From positions 1 to 25,961 of the forward strand of contig DCUS01000087.1 in assembly GCA_002327885.1 (NCBI GenBank): a stretch of 25,961 nucleotides of DNA, read 5' to 3'. The stretch comes from Syntrophaceae bacterium UBA2208 (lineage in GTDB: Bacteria; Desulfobacterota; BSN033; UBA1163). The translations under genes were made by a program, and so were the position numbers. Under the pieces are notes generated by a model. The model searched no databases, was not told the origin of the DNA, and saw only the letters and a program-made list of their open reading frames with translations. Every line of letters starts with the position of its first letter. Position 1 is the stretch's first letter. Shown here one piece after another: positions 1 to 7,966 of the stretch.

Positions 1-24
1 CTTCATCACATCCTTGATTCTCAT
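1..24 (-). CDS. Start of a gene running off the window, possibly a CBS-domain protein
   Basis: On the minus strand an ATG at 24-22 follows a clear Shine-Dalgarno sequence (AAAGGAG at about 33-39) and opens MRIKDVMK before the window ends. RIKDVM is the usual opening of CBS-domain proteins, whose first motif is (V/I)xDVM, but eight residues cannot prove the family. It lies 190 nt downstream of the metal ABC permease gene on the same strand. The ribosome binding site is the main support. Confidence 0.4.
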
Positions 25-213
25 TGAATTGACTCCTTTCCATTTTAATTTTGCATTTTCAACAGACTCTCTATCTTTTGATAGAGATCATTATGGATTT
101 CTGAAAACCTCCCTCTTCAAGAAGGGTTGTATGTTTTTCTATAATCACTCTCTTTTTTCCTCTGGCCCTTGACTTATTGAATGAGCACCCATTTCCCACT
201 TTGTTCCTTTTTC

Positions 214-978
214 TTACTTTCTGAAAATTATTGAAATTAAGAAGATAAGAGTGCTCGCCAAAATGATTAAAGGGCCTGCTGGAAATCCCGTAAGTTTAAA
301 AAAGAAAATCCCTAAGAAAGAAGATATGATCCCAATAACCATCGCCCCAAAGGCATATTGGGCTAAATTCCGACTCAGGTTTCTGGCAGCAGAAGCGGGA
401 ATTGCAACCAAGGCTGCAGTTAAAAGACCACCCACCATTTTTACTCCTAAGGCAACGATCATTGCGATGCAACCCAAATAAATGAGGTTATACTTTTTGA
501 TGTCTATTTCCTCAGATTGGGCTAACTCTTCAGAAATATTCATCAAGACTATTTTAGAGTAAATCTTCTTAATGACTAAAAAAAGAAGAAAAGCTAAAAC
601 GACTGAAATGATGGCTTCGACAAAACCTACCCTTGAAATATCCCCCACTAAAGCGGCTTCCGCCTGTTCAATAGGCAAAAATAGGAAAGTGATAGCCACC
701 CCTGAAGCAAAAACAACAGCTGTTAAAGCCTCCATTGGCAATTTCGTTCTCATTTCAAACAACCAGATCAAAATGATTCCAAAGATAACAAATGGAAACG
801 CACCCAATGAAACATCAAAACCAAACATTAAAGCCAAGGCTATTCCCGGTAATGTCAAATGTCCAAGAGGACCGGCCACGAGGGCCATTCTTCTACTTAG
901 CATCAGAGATCCTAAATATCCCGAAGCTCCTCCGACAGAAATTCCAACGATCAAACTCAATAAAAATTGAGAATCCAT
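214..978 (-). CDS. Metal ABC transporter permease (ZnuB/MntB family)
   Basis: This is an inner-membrane permease of the ABC-3 family that imports zinc, manganese or iron. Its 254 residues form about eight hydrophobic segments and match the family's usual length. Family features include an early Gly-rich stretch (GGASGYLGSLML), an internal HLTLPGIALAL segment, and the conserved helix ending in GGLLTAALVAIPASAARNLS near residues 183-202. The ATG at 978 has AGAGG six bases upstream and lies 9 nt after the ATPase gene, so the two are co-transcribed. No periplasmic metal-binding (ZnuA-like) gene is in the window, so the metal cannot be assigned. Confidence 0.88.
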   Translation of the reverse strand: MDSQFLLSLIVGISVGGASGYLGSLMLSRRMALVAGPLGHLTLPGIALALMFGFDVSLGAFPFVIFGIILIWLFEMRTKLPMEALTAVVFASGVAITFLFLPIEQAEAALVGDISRVGFVEAIISVVLAFLLFLVIKKIYSKIVLMNISEELAQSEEIDIKKYNLIYLGCIAMIVALGVKMVGGLLTAALVAIPASAARNLSRNLAQYAFGAMVIGIISSFLGIFFFKLTGFPAGPLIILASTLIFLISIIFRK

Positions 979-987
979 ATGATGCCT

Positions 988-1677
988 CTAATGTTTGTGT
1001 TGATAATATTTCACTTCTCCGCCATAAAGCCTTTGCAAACTTTCAGGAGTCAAAACCTCCTGTGGTGGGCCATAACAGATCGGTTGTCTATTTAAGCAAA
1101 TCACATCGTTAGAAAACTGATAAACGACACTTAAATCGTGGGTCACCAACAAAATGGTTAAATCCCTCTCCCCTTTCAATTTTACCAAAAGATTGTAGAT
1201 GGTCTCCTCGGCACTGATATCGACTCCGGTCATTGGTTCATCGAAAAGGAGGACTTGGGGATCCCGCACCAAACCCCAGGCAATTAATACTCTTTGAAAT
1301 TGTCCTGAAGAGAGATCGCCTATTTTCTTCAGTGAAAAATCATCCCGAAACCCCACTGAGTTTAAGGTTTCCTGTGTCTCTTTTTCAGGAGACCCTTTTA
1401 AATTGAAAAAATCTCTTATGTTTAAGGGGATATCTTTGATAAAAGGTAGCCTCTGGGGGACATAACCAATCTTAATGGCCTTTGCCCATTCTATCTCCCC
1501 CTGATAGGGGATTAACCCAAGCAGAGTTTTTAGCAGAACTGACTTGCCTGCTCCGTTGGGGCCCAAAATGGTTAAGGCATCTCCTCTTTTCACATCAAAG
1601 GAAAGATTCTCAATAATCCTTTGATTATTCAGCAGGACATTTAAGCCTTTTACTTTTAAAATTAAACCATCCTTCAT
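988..1677 (-). CDS. Metal ABC transporter ATP-binding protein (ZnuC/MntA-like)
   Basis: This ATPase powers the permease encoded 9 nt downstream. The 229 residues contain Walker A GPNGAGKS (39-46), a Q-loop in GYVPQ, the signature LSSGQ (122-126), Walker B VLLFDEP (142-148) and the switch histidine in LLVTHD (His180). The subfamily assignment rests on the Mn/Zn-type layout (GEIEW before GYVPQR) and on the ABC-3 permease partner. GGGAGG lies just before the ATG. The 173-nt gap upstream holds a TA-flanked inverted repeat rather than a recognisable operator; no Zur box was seen. Confidence 0.9.
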   Translation of the reverse strand: MKDGLILKVKGLNVLLNNQRIIENLSFDVKRGDALTILGPNGAGKSVLLKTLLGLIPYQGEIEWAKAIKIGYVPQRLPFIKDIPLNIRDFFNLKGSPEKETQETLNSVGFRDDFSLKKIGDLSSGQFQRVLIAWGLVRDPQVLLFDEPMTGVDISAEETIYNLLVKLKGERDLTILLVTHDLSVVYQFSNDVICLNRQPICYGPPQEVLTPESLQRLYGGEVKYYQHKH

Positions 1678-1709
1678 AAACCTCCCTCTCCGTAAATCTT
1701 TCCCATTAC

Positions 1710-1812
1710 TAATACAAACGCAATAAATAAAATGACATCACCCCCACCCTCACCCTCACCCCTTGAGAAAGGGATGATTGGGGGGGTAAAAATAATTATT
1801 GCGTTTGTATTA
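1710..1812. repeat. 103-bp inverted-repeat element, MITE-like, TA-flanked
   Basis: Perfect 17-bp terminal inverted repeats lie at 1710-1726 (TAATACAAACGCAATAA) and 1796-1812. Each outer end is a TA dinucleotide. Inside are a C-rich block (CCCTCACCCTCACCCC) and a small hairpin CCCTT-GAGA-AAGGG near 1762-1775, followed by a G-run that can pair with the C-run. TA ends are typical of IS630/mariner-type insertion, so this could be a non-autonomous element. It could also be a large palindromic intergenic repeat. There is no coding capacity. Confidence 0.6.
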
Positions 1813-1850
1813 ATTTGGACATTCTCCTGTCCCTCTTCACTCCCCTATCA

Positions 1851-3776
1851 TCATCGGATGAACTCCATCACGGATGGGAAAAGTTGTTGATTTGTATGGG
1901 GTAAAAACAGGGCCGCGATAAACTCATTCATAAAGTCCGGGTTTATGGAGAGCTCAAAGTAAGTCATCCTTTTTGCAATCTCCTGGGCTTTTTCAAAGGC
2001 ATGGTTGGAAAGCAGCGCAATTCTTGCGCCTGCGAGAGAGCTATTTCCAATAAACCGGAACCTTCCGGATGGCAAATCAGGCAATATACCTATCAGAATG
2101 GCCTTTTCGACATTGAGATAATTCCCGAAACCACCCGCGATGAAAATCTGGCTGATATCTTTGAAGTCAACGCCTACACTTTTAGCAAGAACAGTCGCCG
2201 CAGCAAAGACAGCAGCCTTTGATTTAATGAGATTGCCGATATCGTACTCAGTAATAACAATATTATTTCCTCCTTCCGATTCATCCGCCCAGACGACGAC
2301 AAATTCTTTCCCTTCTTCCGTCTGCCTGATCCTGGAATTGTCCTTTTCTGTATTGAACTTTCCATCTGGTTGAATCCACTTATTTTTGAAAAGCTCAGAC
2401 ATGATATCAATGACCCCCGATCCGCAGATTCCCCTGGGTTTTCCATCTCCGATGGTGTTGTAACGGACATCACCGTTTGAGATCGAAACCGTCTGGATCG
2501 CTCCTTTCGTGGCCCTCACCCCGCATTTCAATCCCCCCCCTTCAAAAGCAGGTCCCACCGAGGCGCTGCAACAAACCAGCCACTCATTATTTCCCAAAAC
2601 GATTTCGCCATTCGTACCGAAATCCATCAGCATGGATAATCGGGATGAATCACCCATTCCCGACGCCAGAACGCCCGCAGTAATGTCCCCACCGACGTAA
2701 CTACTAACGCAGGGCATGCAAGCAAAAACCCCGTCCGGATGGATCGGAATCCATACTTCCGAAGCCTTCATCACCGGGAAACTCGTGGCTGTCGGGATAT
2801 AAGGCTCCGTACGAATAAAACAAGGCTCCATCCCCAGCAGGAGATGGGTCATCGTGGTATTGCCAGCCACCATGGCTGCTGTGATCTCGTTCAGCTCAAC
2901 CCCCTTTTCTCTTGCGAGGCTTTTAACAAGGTCTCCAATGTTTTCGATCACTGCCTTGTTGAGCGGGTCCATTCCATTTCTATTACAGGCATAAACGATT
3001 CTCGATATGACATCCTCCCCATATCGACTCTGTCTGTTATGAGAGGCTTTCGTCCCAAGGATTTCTTTCGAATTCATATCAATTAATTGGGCCACCACTG
3101 TGGTTGTCCCGATGTCTAAGGCAATTCCGAAATTTCTCTTTACGGTATCTCCTCCTTCTATCTGAATGATCTTAAACTTACTGTTTTTCCTACCTAAGGT
3201 AACGGTAATTTTCATCTCATTTTTTCTTAGGATCCTCGCAAGCCCCCTGATTTTGTGAAGTTCAATCTCAGGATCTGAGATGTTGGTTTTTCTTTGAATC
3301 TCTCGGTAGATACGTTCGAGATCTGACAAATTATCTTCCAACGTTGGGAAGGGCAGTTTTAAATGCATCTTCATCGTCAGGGGACTATAAAAGGATACCC
3401 CCGCTTCTTCCTGTGGGGGCCTCTCTATTTCTTCCGGGATGCTGAAGGCCAAGGTCTCTCCCTCCATTAGGATCTGCTCTCCCTCAAGTCGGGCTTCCAT
3501 GGGAATTTCAACCTCAAGATTATTTCTTACCGGAGTCTGGCAGGCTAAAACATACCCCTTTTGAATCTCCTCCTTGCTGAGGAGTGCAATAGATTTGGTA
3601 CTTTTCTCAACGTTTCCTTTCATCACCCTCACCTTGCATTCACCGCATACCCCTTCTCCCCCACAAAGATTATTGATATGGACTCCTGCAAAACCAGCGG
3701 CTTCTAAAAGAGTTATTCCCTCTTCGACGTTACTCTCTTTTCCATCCGGCATAAAAATGACCTTAGGTTGGCTCAT
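1851..3776 (-). CDS. RACo-type 2Fe-2S ferredoxin / ASKHA-domain activator (DUF4445, COG3894)
   Basis: The 641 residues match proteins that reductively activate corrinoid (cobalamin) proteins using ATP. The N-terminal plant-type ferredoxin domain carries Cys38, Cys44, Cys47 and Cys79 (motif CGGEGVCGEC). A linker follows to about residue 215. The ASKHA ATPase core starts at ALDIGTTTVVAQ (about 219-230), with further nucleotide-site glycines in MVAGNTTM, DFGTNGEIVLG and FIAGGFGNYL. Corrinoid methyltransferase partners are absent here, so the target is unknown. AAAAGGAG precedes the ATG. Downstream are the inverted-repeat element and the metal ABC genes; the upstream kinase is 148 nt away. The family call is firm, the specific substrate is not. 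Confidence 0.88.
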   Translation of the reverse strand: MSQPKVIFMPDGKESNVEEGITLLEAAGFAGVHINNLCGGEGVCGECKVRVMKGNVEKSTKSIALLSKEEIQKGYVLACQTPVRNNLEVEIPMEARLEGEQILMEGETLAFSIPEEIERPPQEEAGVSFYSPLTMKMHLKLPFPTLEDNLSDLERIYREIQRKTNISDPEIELHKIRGLARILRKNEMKITVTLGRKNSKFKIIQIEGGDTVKRNFGIALDIGTTTVVAQLIDMNSKEILGTKASHNRQSRYGEDVISRIVYACNRNGMDPLNKAVIENIGDLVKSLAREKGVELNEITAAMVAGNTTMTHLLLGMEPCFIRTEPYIPTATSFPVMKASEVWIPIHPDGVFACMPCVSSYVGGDITAGVLASGMGDSSRLSMLMDFGTNGEIVLGNNEWLVCCSASVGPAFEGGGLKCGVRATKGAIQTVSISNGDVRYNTIGDGKPRGICGSGVIDIMSELFKNKWIQPDGKFNTEKDNSRIRQTEEGKEFVVVWADESEGGNNIVITEYDIGNLIKSKAAVFAAATVLAKSVGVDFKDISQIFIAGGFGNYLNVEKAILIGILPDLPSGRFRFIGNSSLAGARIALLSNHAFEKAQEIAKRMTYFELSINPDFMNEFIAALFLPHTNQQLFPSVMEFIR

Positions 3777-3924
3777 TTTTTTCTCCTTTTAATATCGTTA
3801 TAAACAAAATCGAAAGAATCTTAGGTTCAAATATCCATCGATGCGAAATCGGTCAGGTCTTTCTCCCAAAAAAGACTTCTCTTCCATATTTTCATCTTTC
3901 GTGCCATTCACTGATATTTTGATC

Positions 3925-5046
3925 TCAACCATTTGAAGACATATGTTTTTCTGGTTTTTTCGCTTTCGGCAAGACAACGGTAAACACCGATCCCTTTCCC
4001 GATTCACTCTCTACAAAAATCTTTCCTCCATGCCCGTCTACAATGGCTTTCACAACGGCTAGACCCAAACCGTAACCCTTTCCCCTCTTTTCACCATAGC
4101 CCTGGTAAAAAGGATCAAAAATATAGGGAAGGTCCTTTGAATCTATACCGCTCCCTCTGTCTTTGATCTTGACCGTGATGTATTGATCAGCGTGTTGTGT
4201 GGTAATGGTGATCAAGCCTTTCTCTCCTGAGTACTTCAAAGCATTGTCCAGAAGATTTGAAAACACCCTCTTTAGATATTTTGAATCAGCTTCAATAATC
4301 GGTAACGTCTCTGCATTTTGAAGCTCGAATAGAATACCCTTTTGGGAACCCTTGGCTTGATAAGTTTCGTAAATCTCAATTAGCTCTTTATCTAAGGATG
4401 TGGCGGTAAAGTTAAAGTTCAATTTGCCGGTTTGAAGACGGGAATACTCCAGAAAACCATCAATTAAAGATTCTAATTTGCTTGCTTCGAGTTTTATGAT
4501 TTTTAGATATTTTTTCCGCATTTCTTCGTCAATCTCAACGGCATTTTGCAGGAGACGAAGGACAAAACCCTGAATGCTGATGAGAGGTGATTTCATATCA
4601 TGGGCAAACATAGAGATAAGGCTGGCCTTCTCTCGCTCCAGAAATTTTGAATGAGAAATATCGACAAACGCCTCTAGGCCTCCGATAAGTTTCCCATCCT
4701 CATTTAATAATCCAGCAGCATGTTGCCTGATGGGGACAATTTCCCCAAATTTGTTATAAATTATGCTCTCAGTCCGTACAACAGACTCTCGGTGGTTGAG
4801 TATCGTTCTAAGGGGACAGTTGATCTTACACAATTCTCCATTCAGGATTTTACCGCAATGTTGACCCACAGTCTCCTCTTTTGAGTAACCGGTGACCTCT
4901 TCGGCGGAGGCATTAAAACCGGTTATCCTCAATTCTGGATCAACGGTCATCACTGCGACAGGCAAACTTTCAATGGCAAATTTATAGAATGTCAGGTCAT
5001 GGATATCTCTGCTGTCCCTGATCGCCTTGCTTTTGATATTTGCCAT
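3925..5046 (-). CDS. PAS-domain sensor histidine kinase
   Basis: This is a soluble two-component kinase of 373 residues with no membrane segment. A PAS domain spans about 15-130, then HisKA with the phospho-acceptor in MFAHDMKSPL (His149), then HATPase_c with N-box NLLDNALKYS, G1 DRGSGID and G2 GYGLGLAVVKA. The PAS loop has three cysteines in QHCGKIL, GELC and KINCPL (about 64, 73, 77), a pattern seen in some PAS sensors and possibly a redox or metal site. The start is set at the ATG at 5046, eight bases after AGAAGGAGG; an upstream GTG in the same frame overlaps that site and is less likely. No response regulator is adjacent. It lies 54 nt after feoB. Confidence 0.9.
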   Translation of the reverse strand: MANIKSKAIRDSRDIHDLTFYKFAIESLPVAVMTVDPELRITGFNASAEEVTGYSKEETVGQHCGKILNGELCKINCPLRTILNHRESVVRTESIIYNKFGEIVPIRQHAAGLLNEDGKLIGGLEAFVDISHSKFLEREKASLISMFAHDMKSPLISIQGFVLRLLQNAVEIDEEMRKKYLKIIKLEASKLESLIDGFLEYSRLQTGKLNFNFTATSLDKELIEIYETYQAKGSQKGILFELQNAETLPIIEADSKYLKRVFSNLLDNALKYSGEKGLITITTQHADQYITVKIKDRGSGIDSKDLPYIFDPFYQGYGEKRGKGYGLGLAVVKAIVDGHGGKIFVESESGKGSVFTVVLPKAKKPEKHMSSNG

Positions 5047-5100
5047 TTTTATCACCTCCTTCTGGTGAACCTTTTATTCAAGCCAACCCTAAAAACCCAT

Positions 5101-7020
5101 TTAGTGAATAATTCCAAAAAAGACGCGGGTGGCAAGAGCCAAGATGATGGCCACCGATAGAGTAAAAAGAATGGCTAAGAGAGCTCCTTTCTTTCCTATC
5201 TCTCTCCAAAGGGCTGCAATCGTAGCCAAACAGGGAATGTAAAAAGTAACAAAAATGGTAAACACCATGATCTGAGTCTTGGTCATCACCGTGAGAATCT
5301 GATGAGTCCCCAATGCCTGGGTCAACATAATCAGGGACAGTTCTTTTCGCATTAAACCAAATATGAGTGTCGTTCCGACGGAATCAGGCAAATCAAGTAG
5401 ATTTGAAAGGGGGGAAAGGATCCAGTTAATAGGTTTTTCTGCACCGACATACTCCATTAAAGCAAGTAGAACACTTCCAAGAATGAGAATGGGCCAAGCG
5501 ATCACAATAAACTCTCTTATCCGGTACCAGGATTTATTTAAGGTATTCTTTAGAGGAGGCAACTGATAAGCCGGGATTTCGAGAATCAATCCAAGGTTTA
5601 CCTGTGGATAGAAGGTTGTGAGAAGTTTCCCGGAAACGGCCACAACCAGAAGATTCAGAGCAAATATCGCCAGCGCTGCATTGGGGCTTATAAAAAAGGC
5701 GACCAGCCCAAAGATGATGGTGATTCGAGCCGCACAGGGAATCATCGTCGTCAGAATGGAGACAATAAACCGGTGCTGAGGGAACTCAAGGATCCGTGTG
5801 GCCATGACAGCAGGAACGCTGCAACCGTATCCCAGGATAAATGGGATGATCGATTTACCGTGGAGGCCAATCCGGTGCATGAAGACGTCCATGAGGAAAG
5901 CCACCCTCGGAAGATATCCGATATCCTCAAGAATGGAGAGGCCAATGAGAAAAGGGACGAGGTAGGGAAGGACAATCGCAATCCCCCCTGTCATTCCTTG
6001 CAGCACTCCCTTTGAGAGGAAAAACGATAGACTTCTTGCGCCCAGATAGCCTTCGAGGGTTTTTATCCATTGATCGAAAATTCCTATTAATGGTTCTTCG
6101 ACATACCCCCCCATCCCAAAGATCAGATTAAAGAAGCCATAGAATACTGCCGCCAAAATCAGATAACCAAAGAACTTATGCATCACCCAATGATCAATGG
6201 CAATGCGAATGTCCTTTTTAGGGGGATGGATCACGGTAGAGGCGCGTTCGAATAGGTTCATGGCCAGAGCATGGCGCTCCGAAGAGATCACCTCATCCGA
6301 TGAAACACCGTGAGCCTGTTCCAATTTTTTCTGAAAAAGTCGAAGGCGGTTTAAGGAATAGGAGGTGTGTCGAATTTCATTTACGAAAAGCTCATCATTT
6401 TCAAGAAGTTTGATGCTAAAAAATCTGAGGGGTATCCGATTGTCTTCTTCCCAGACAGATTTGAGATCTGACTCCAACTCCTTTATGGTCTCTTCGATGT
6501 CTTTACTAAACAATAAGGTCTTTCCTTTTTTCCTTTCTTCATAAAGGCTCAGCACCTCAATGAATAATTCCTTTAACCCTTTTCCTGTGGTGGCGATGGT
6601 TGGAATGACAGGTATGCCAAGGAGGCCTGAGAGCTTCTGGATATCGACCTGGATCCCTTTCCTCTGGGCCTCGTCAATCATGTTCAGGCAAAGGACCATG
6701 GGAACTTCGAGCTCAAGAAGCTGAAGGGTCAGTTCAAGACTTCGGATAAGGAGAGAGGCATCGACGACGTTGATGATGACATCCACTTCTCCGGAGAGGA
6801 GGTGTCTTCGCGCCTCCAGCTCCGCTGCATCCCCCGCGGTAAGGGAATAAGTTCCAGGGAGATCGACACATTGACAGGTGACGCCAAGAATGTGGGTTTG
6901 AGTCTCAGTGTATTTAACGGTCGTTCCAGGGAAATTGGAGGTAATGGCTTTGTATCCGGCAATGTTATTGAACAGGGTGCTTTTGCCACAATTGGGTTGA
7001 CCGGCCATCGCAATTTTCAT
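5101..7020 (-). CDS. feoB: Ferrous iron transporter FeoB
   Basis: This is the membrane GTPase that imports Fe2+, 639 residues long, with an intact cytosolic G domain: G1 GQPNCGKST (7-15), G3 DLPG (53-56) and G4 NMID (113-116). The helical NFeoB part follows to about 260. The membrane region starts near 280 and carries the Gate-type motif YGCSVPAVMATR and the later PCAARITIIFGL segment with its cysteine. The short C-terminus ends in a last helix. The start ATG overlaps the feoA stop by 4 nt (ATGA), so translation is coupled. The protein is slightly shorter than the E. coli form, as in many anaerobes. No feoC is adjacent. Confidence 0.96.
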   Translation of the reverse strand: MKIAMAGQPNCGKSTLFNNIAGYKAITSNFPGTTVKYTETQTHILGVTCQCVDLPGTYSLTAGDAAELEARRHLLSGEVDVIINVVDASLLIRSLELTLQLLELEVPMVLCLNMIDEAQRKGIQVDIQKLSGLLGIPVIPTIATTGKGLKELFIEVLSLYEERKKGKTLLFSKDIEETIKELESDLKSVWEEDNRIPLRFFSIKLLENDELFVNEIRHTSYSLNRLRLFQKKLEQAHGVSSDEVISSERHALAMNLFERASTVIHPPKKDIRIAIDHWVMHKFFGYLILAAVFYGFFNLIFGMGGYVEEPLIGIFDQWIKTLEGYLGARSLSFFLSKGVLQGMTGGIAIVLPYLVPFLIGLSILEDIGYLPRVAFLMDVFMHRIGLHGKSIIPFILGYGCSVPAVMATRILEFPQHRFIVSILTTMIPCAARITIIFGLVAFFISPNAALAIFALNLLVVAVSGKLLTTFYPQVNLGLILEIPAYQLPPLKNTLNKSWYRIREFIVIAWPILILGSVLLALMEYVGAEKPINWILSPLSNLLDLPDSVGTTLIFGLMRKELSLIMLTQALGTHQILTVMTKTQIMVFTIFVTFYIPCLATIAALWREIGKKGALLAILFTLSVAIILALATRVFFGIIH

Positions 7021-7244
7021 TCTGTTTCCTCTACAATGATCTTTGAAGCAATTCCTCTCCCAAGGGCCACCTGACTGCCATGGATTTCAATCAGTATAGG
7101 ACCTCGAAGGGCTCCATACCTTAACATCATAATCGTATCGCCAAGATGAATACCCATCTGGCCGAGACGCTGCCTTATGCCTTGGCCTCCTTGAATATCG
7201 ATCACTGTTGCTTTCTTATTCTCGTACACCTGATCCAGAGTCAT
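7017..7244 (-). CDS. feoA: FeoA SH3-like iron transport accessory protein
   Basis: FeoA is a small cytosolic SH3-fold partner of FeoB required for Fe2+ uptake. The 75 residues show the family pattern: a Gly-rich strand and helix (GGQGIRQRLGQMGIHLGD), then YGALRGPILIEIHGSQVALG and a terminal strand. It overlaps feoB by 4 nt and lies 21 nt after a damaged metal-efflux gene, so it belongs to a metal-handling operon. No Fur box could be recognised directly upstream, where the space is too short for a promoter. Confidence 0.93.
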   Translation of the reverse strand: MTLDQVYENKKATVIDIQGGQGIRQRLGQMGIHLGDTIMMLRYGALRGPILIEIHGSQVALGRGIASKIIVEETE

Positions 7245-7265
7245 TCGTATAATCTCCTCATTCCA

Positions 7266-7694
7266 TTAATTGATTTCTGTTTCTGTCAATTTTTTGCGGA
7301 TTTCATTAATGGCTTTATCTTCCGTAATAATCACCTCGACATCTGCATCGGAAAAGACATAAGAAGGTCCCTTTCCATCAAATGGTTTTCTGGTATAAAC
7401 GGTATCGACTCCATTCTGAAGGAGCCATTCGCTTACCTTGATTCCTTTCCCTTTATAAAGATCCCACGGAAATGCTTCGGACTTTCTTTTCGATAACCAT
7501 ATCCCCATCAGTACCAGGAGGCTTGCAAAAGTATCTGAGAAACCATGGATGGTGTCAGCCAGAAGGGCAGCGCTACCCGACAACCATGCCAATACGCCTT
7601 TTGACCCTGCTACGAAAATATTCAGAAGAGTTGAATAGAAGGCAATCGCTGCTGGACTGTTATCCTTTCTCGAGAAACTTTGTTTTTTGGCCAT
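7266..7694 (-). CDS. Internally deleted cation diffusion facilitator fused to a NifX-type tail
   Basis: The first 80 of 142 residues are the start of a cation diffusion facilitator: two membrane helices, with the TM2 metal site seen as LADTIHGFSD (His50, Asp54), then KRKSEAFPWDLYK. Residues 82-142 (GIKVSEWLLQNGVD, then KGPSYVFSDADVEV) match the C-terminal part of a dinitrogenase iron-molybdenum cofactor (NifX/NifB-type) domain. Such fusions exist as full-length proteins of roughly 400 residues. Here TM3-TM6 and the first half of the NifX domain are missing, but the frame is kept. It is probably non-functional as a transporter, or an assembly collapse. It sits 7 nt after a coiled-coil gene and 21 nt before feoA. 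Confidence 0.75.
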   Translation of the reverse strand: MAKKQSFSRKDNSPAAIAFYSTLLNIFVAGSKGVLAWLSGSAALLADTIHGFSDTFASLLVLMGIWLSKRKSEAFPWDLYKGKGIKVSEWLLQNGVDTVYTRKPFDGKGPSYVFSDADVEVIITEDKAINEIRKKLTETEIN

Positions 7695-7701
7695 ATCCTT
7701 C

Positions 7702-7947
7702 TTAGTGCATCTCCTTGTCTCTTTTGCAGTGTTCTGCCTCTACATGGCCAACCTCTTCTTGCAGGAGATAAAGGGTTTCTTCTACTGCTTTCATCTGTTC
7801 TTTTACATTTTTAAGGTCCCTAATCTCGATCTGATCCACCCAGGTCGATTTCATATCTTTTTCCGCCTGCCTTAATGACTCACCAAGAGCTGCTATCTTT
7901 TTCGCAAGTTCGGAAAATTTCTTGAGATGCTCTTTTGTCTCTCCCAT
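7702..7947 (-). CDS. Small coiled-coil protein, unknown function
   Basis: I do not recognise this 81-residue protein. It is charged and predicted nearly all-helical, with heptad-like hydrophobics through LKKFSELAKKIAALGESL and again in VKEQMKAVEETLYLLQEEV. There is no signal peptide or membrane segment. A histidine/cysteine-containing end (HVEAEHCKRDKEMH) could bind metal, but this is speculation. A strong AGGAGG precedes the ATG. It starts 19 nt after the enzyme I gene and ends 7 nt before the CDF-derived gene, so it is probably co-transcribed with both. Confidence 0.7.
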   Translation of the reverse strand: MGETKEHLKKFSELAKKIAALGESLRQAEKDMKSTWVDQIEIRDLKNVKEQMKAVEETLYLLQEEVGHVEAEHCKRDKEMH

Positions 7948-7966
7948 AGGTTCCTCCTACTAAAAG

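Noticed and set aside
69..86. 7-bp hairpin CTCTATC-TTTT-GATAGAG downstream of the ABC permease gene
   Set aside because: No U-run follows on the minus strand, so an intrinsic terminator is not supported.
3798..4007. 69-aa minus-strand ORF overlapping the 3' end of the histidine kinase
   Set aside because: It overlaps the kinase's conserved G2-box region in another frame and has no family features; it is a shadow.
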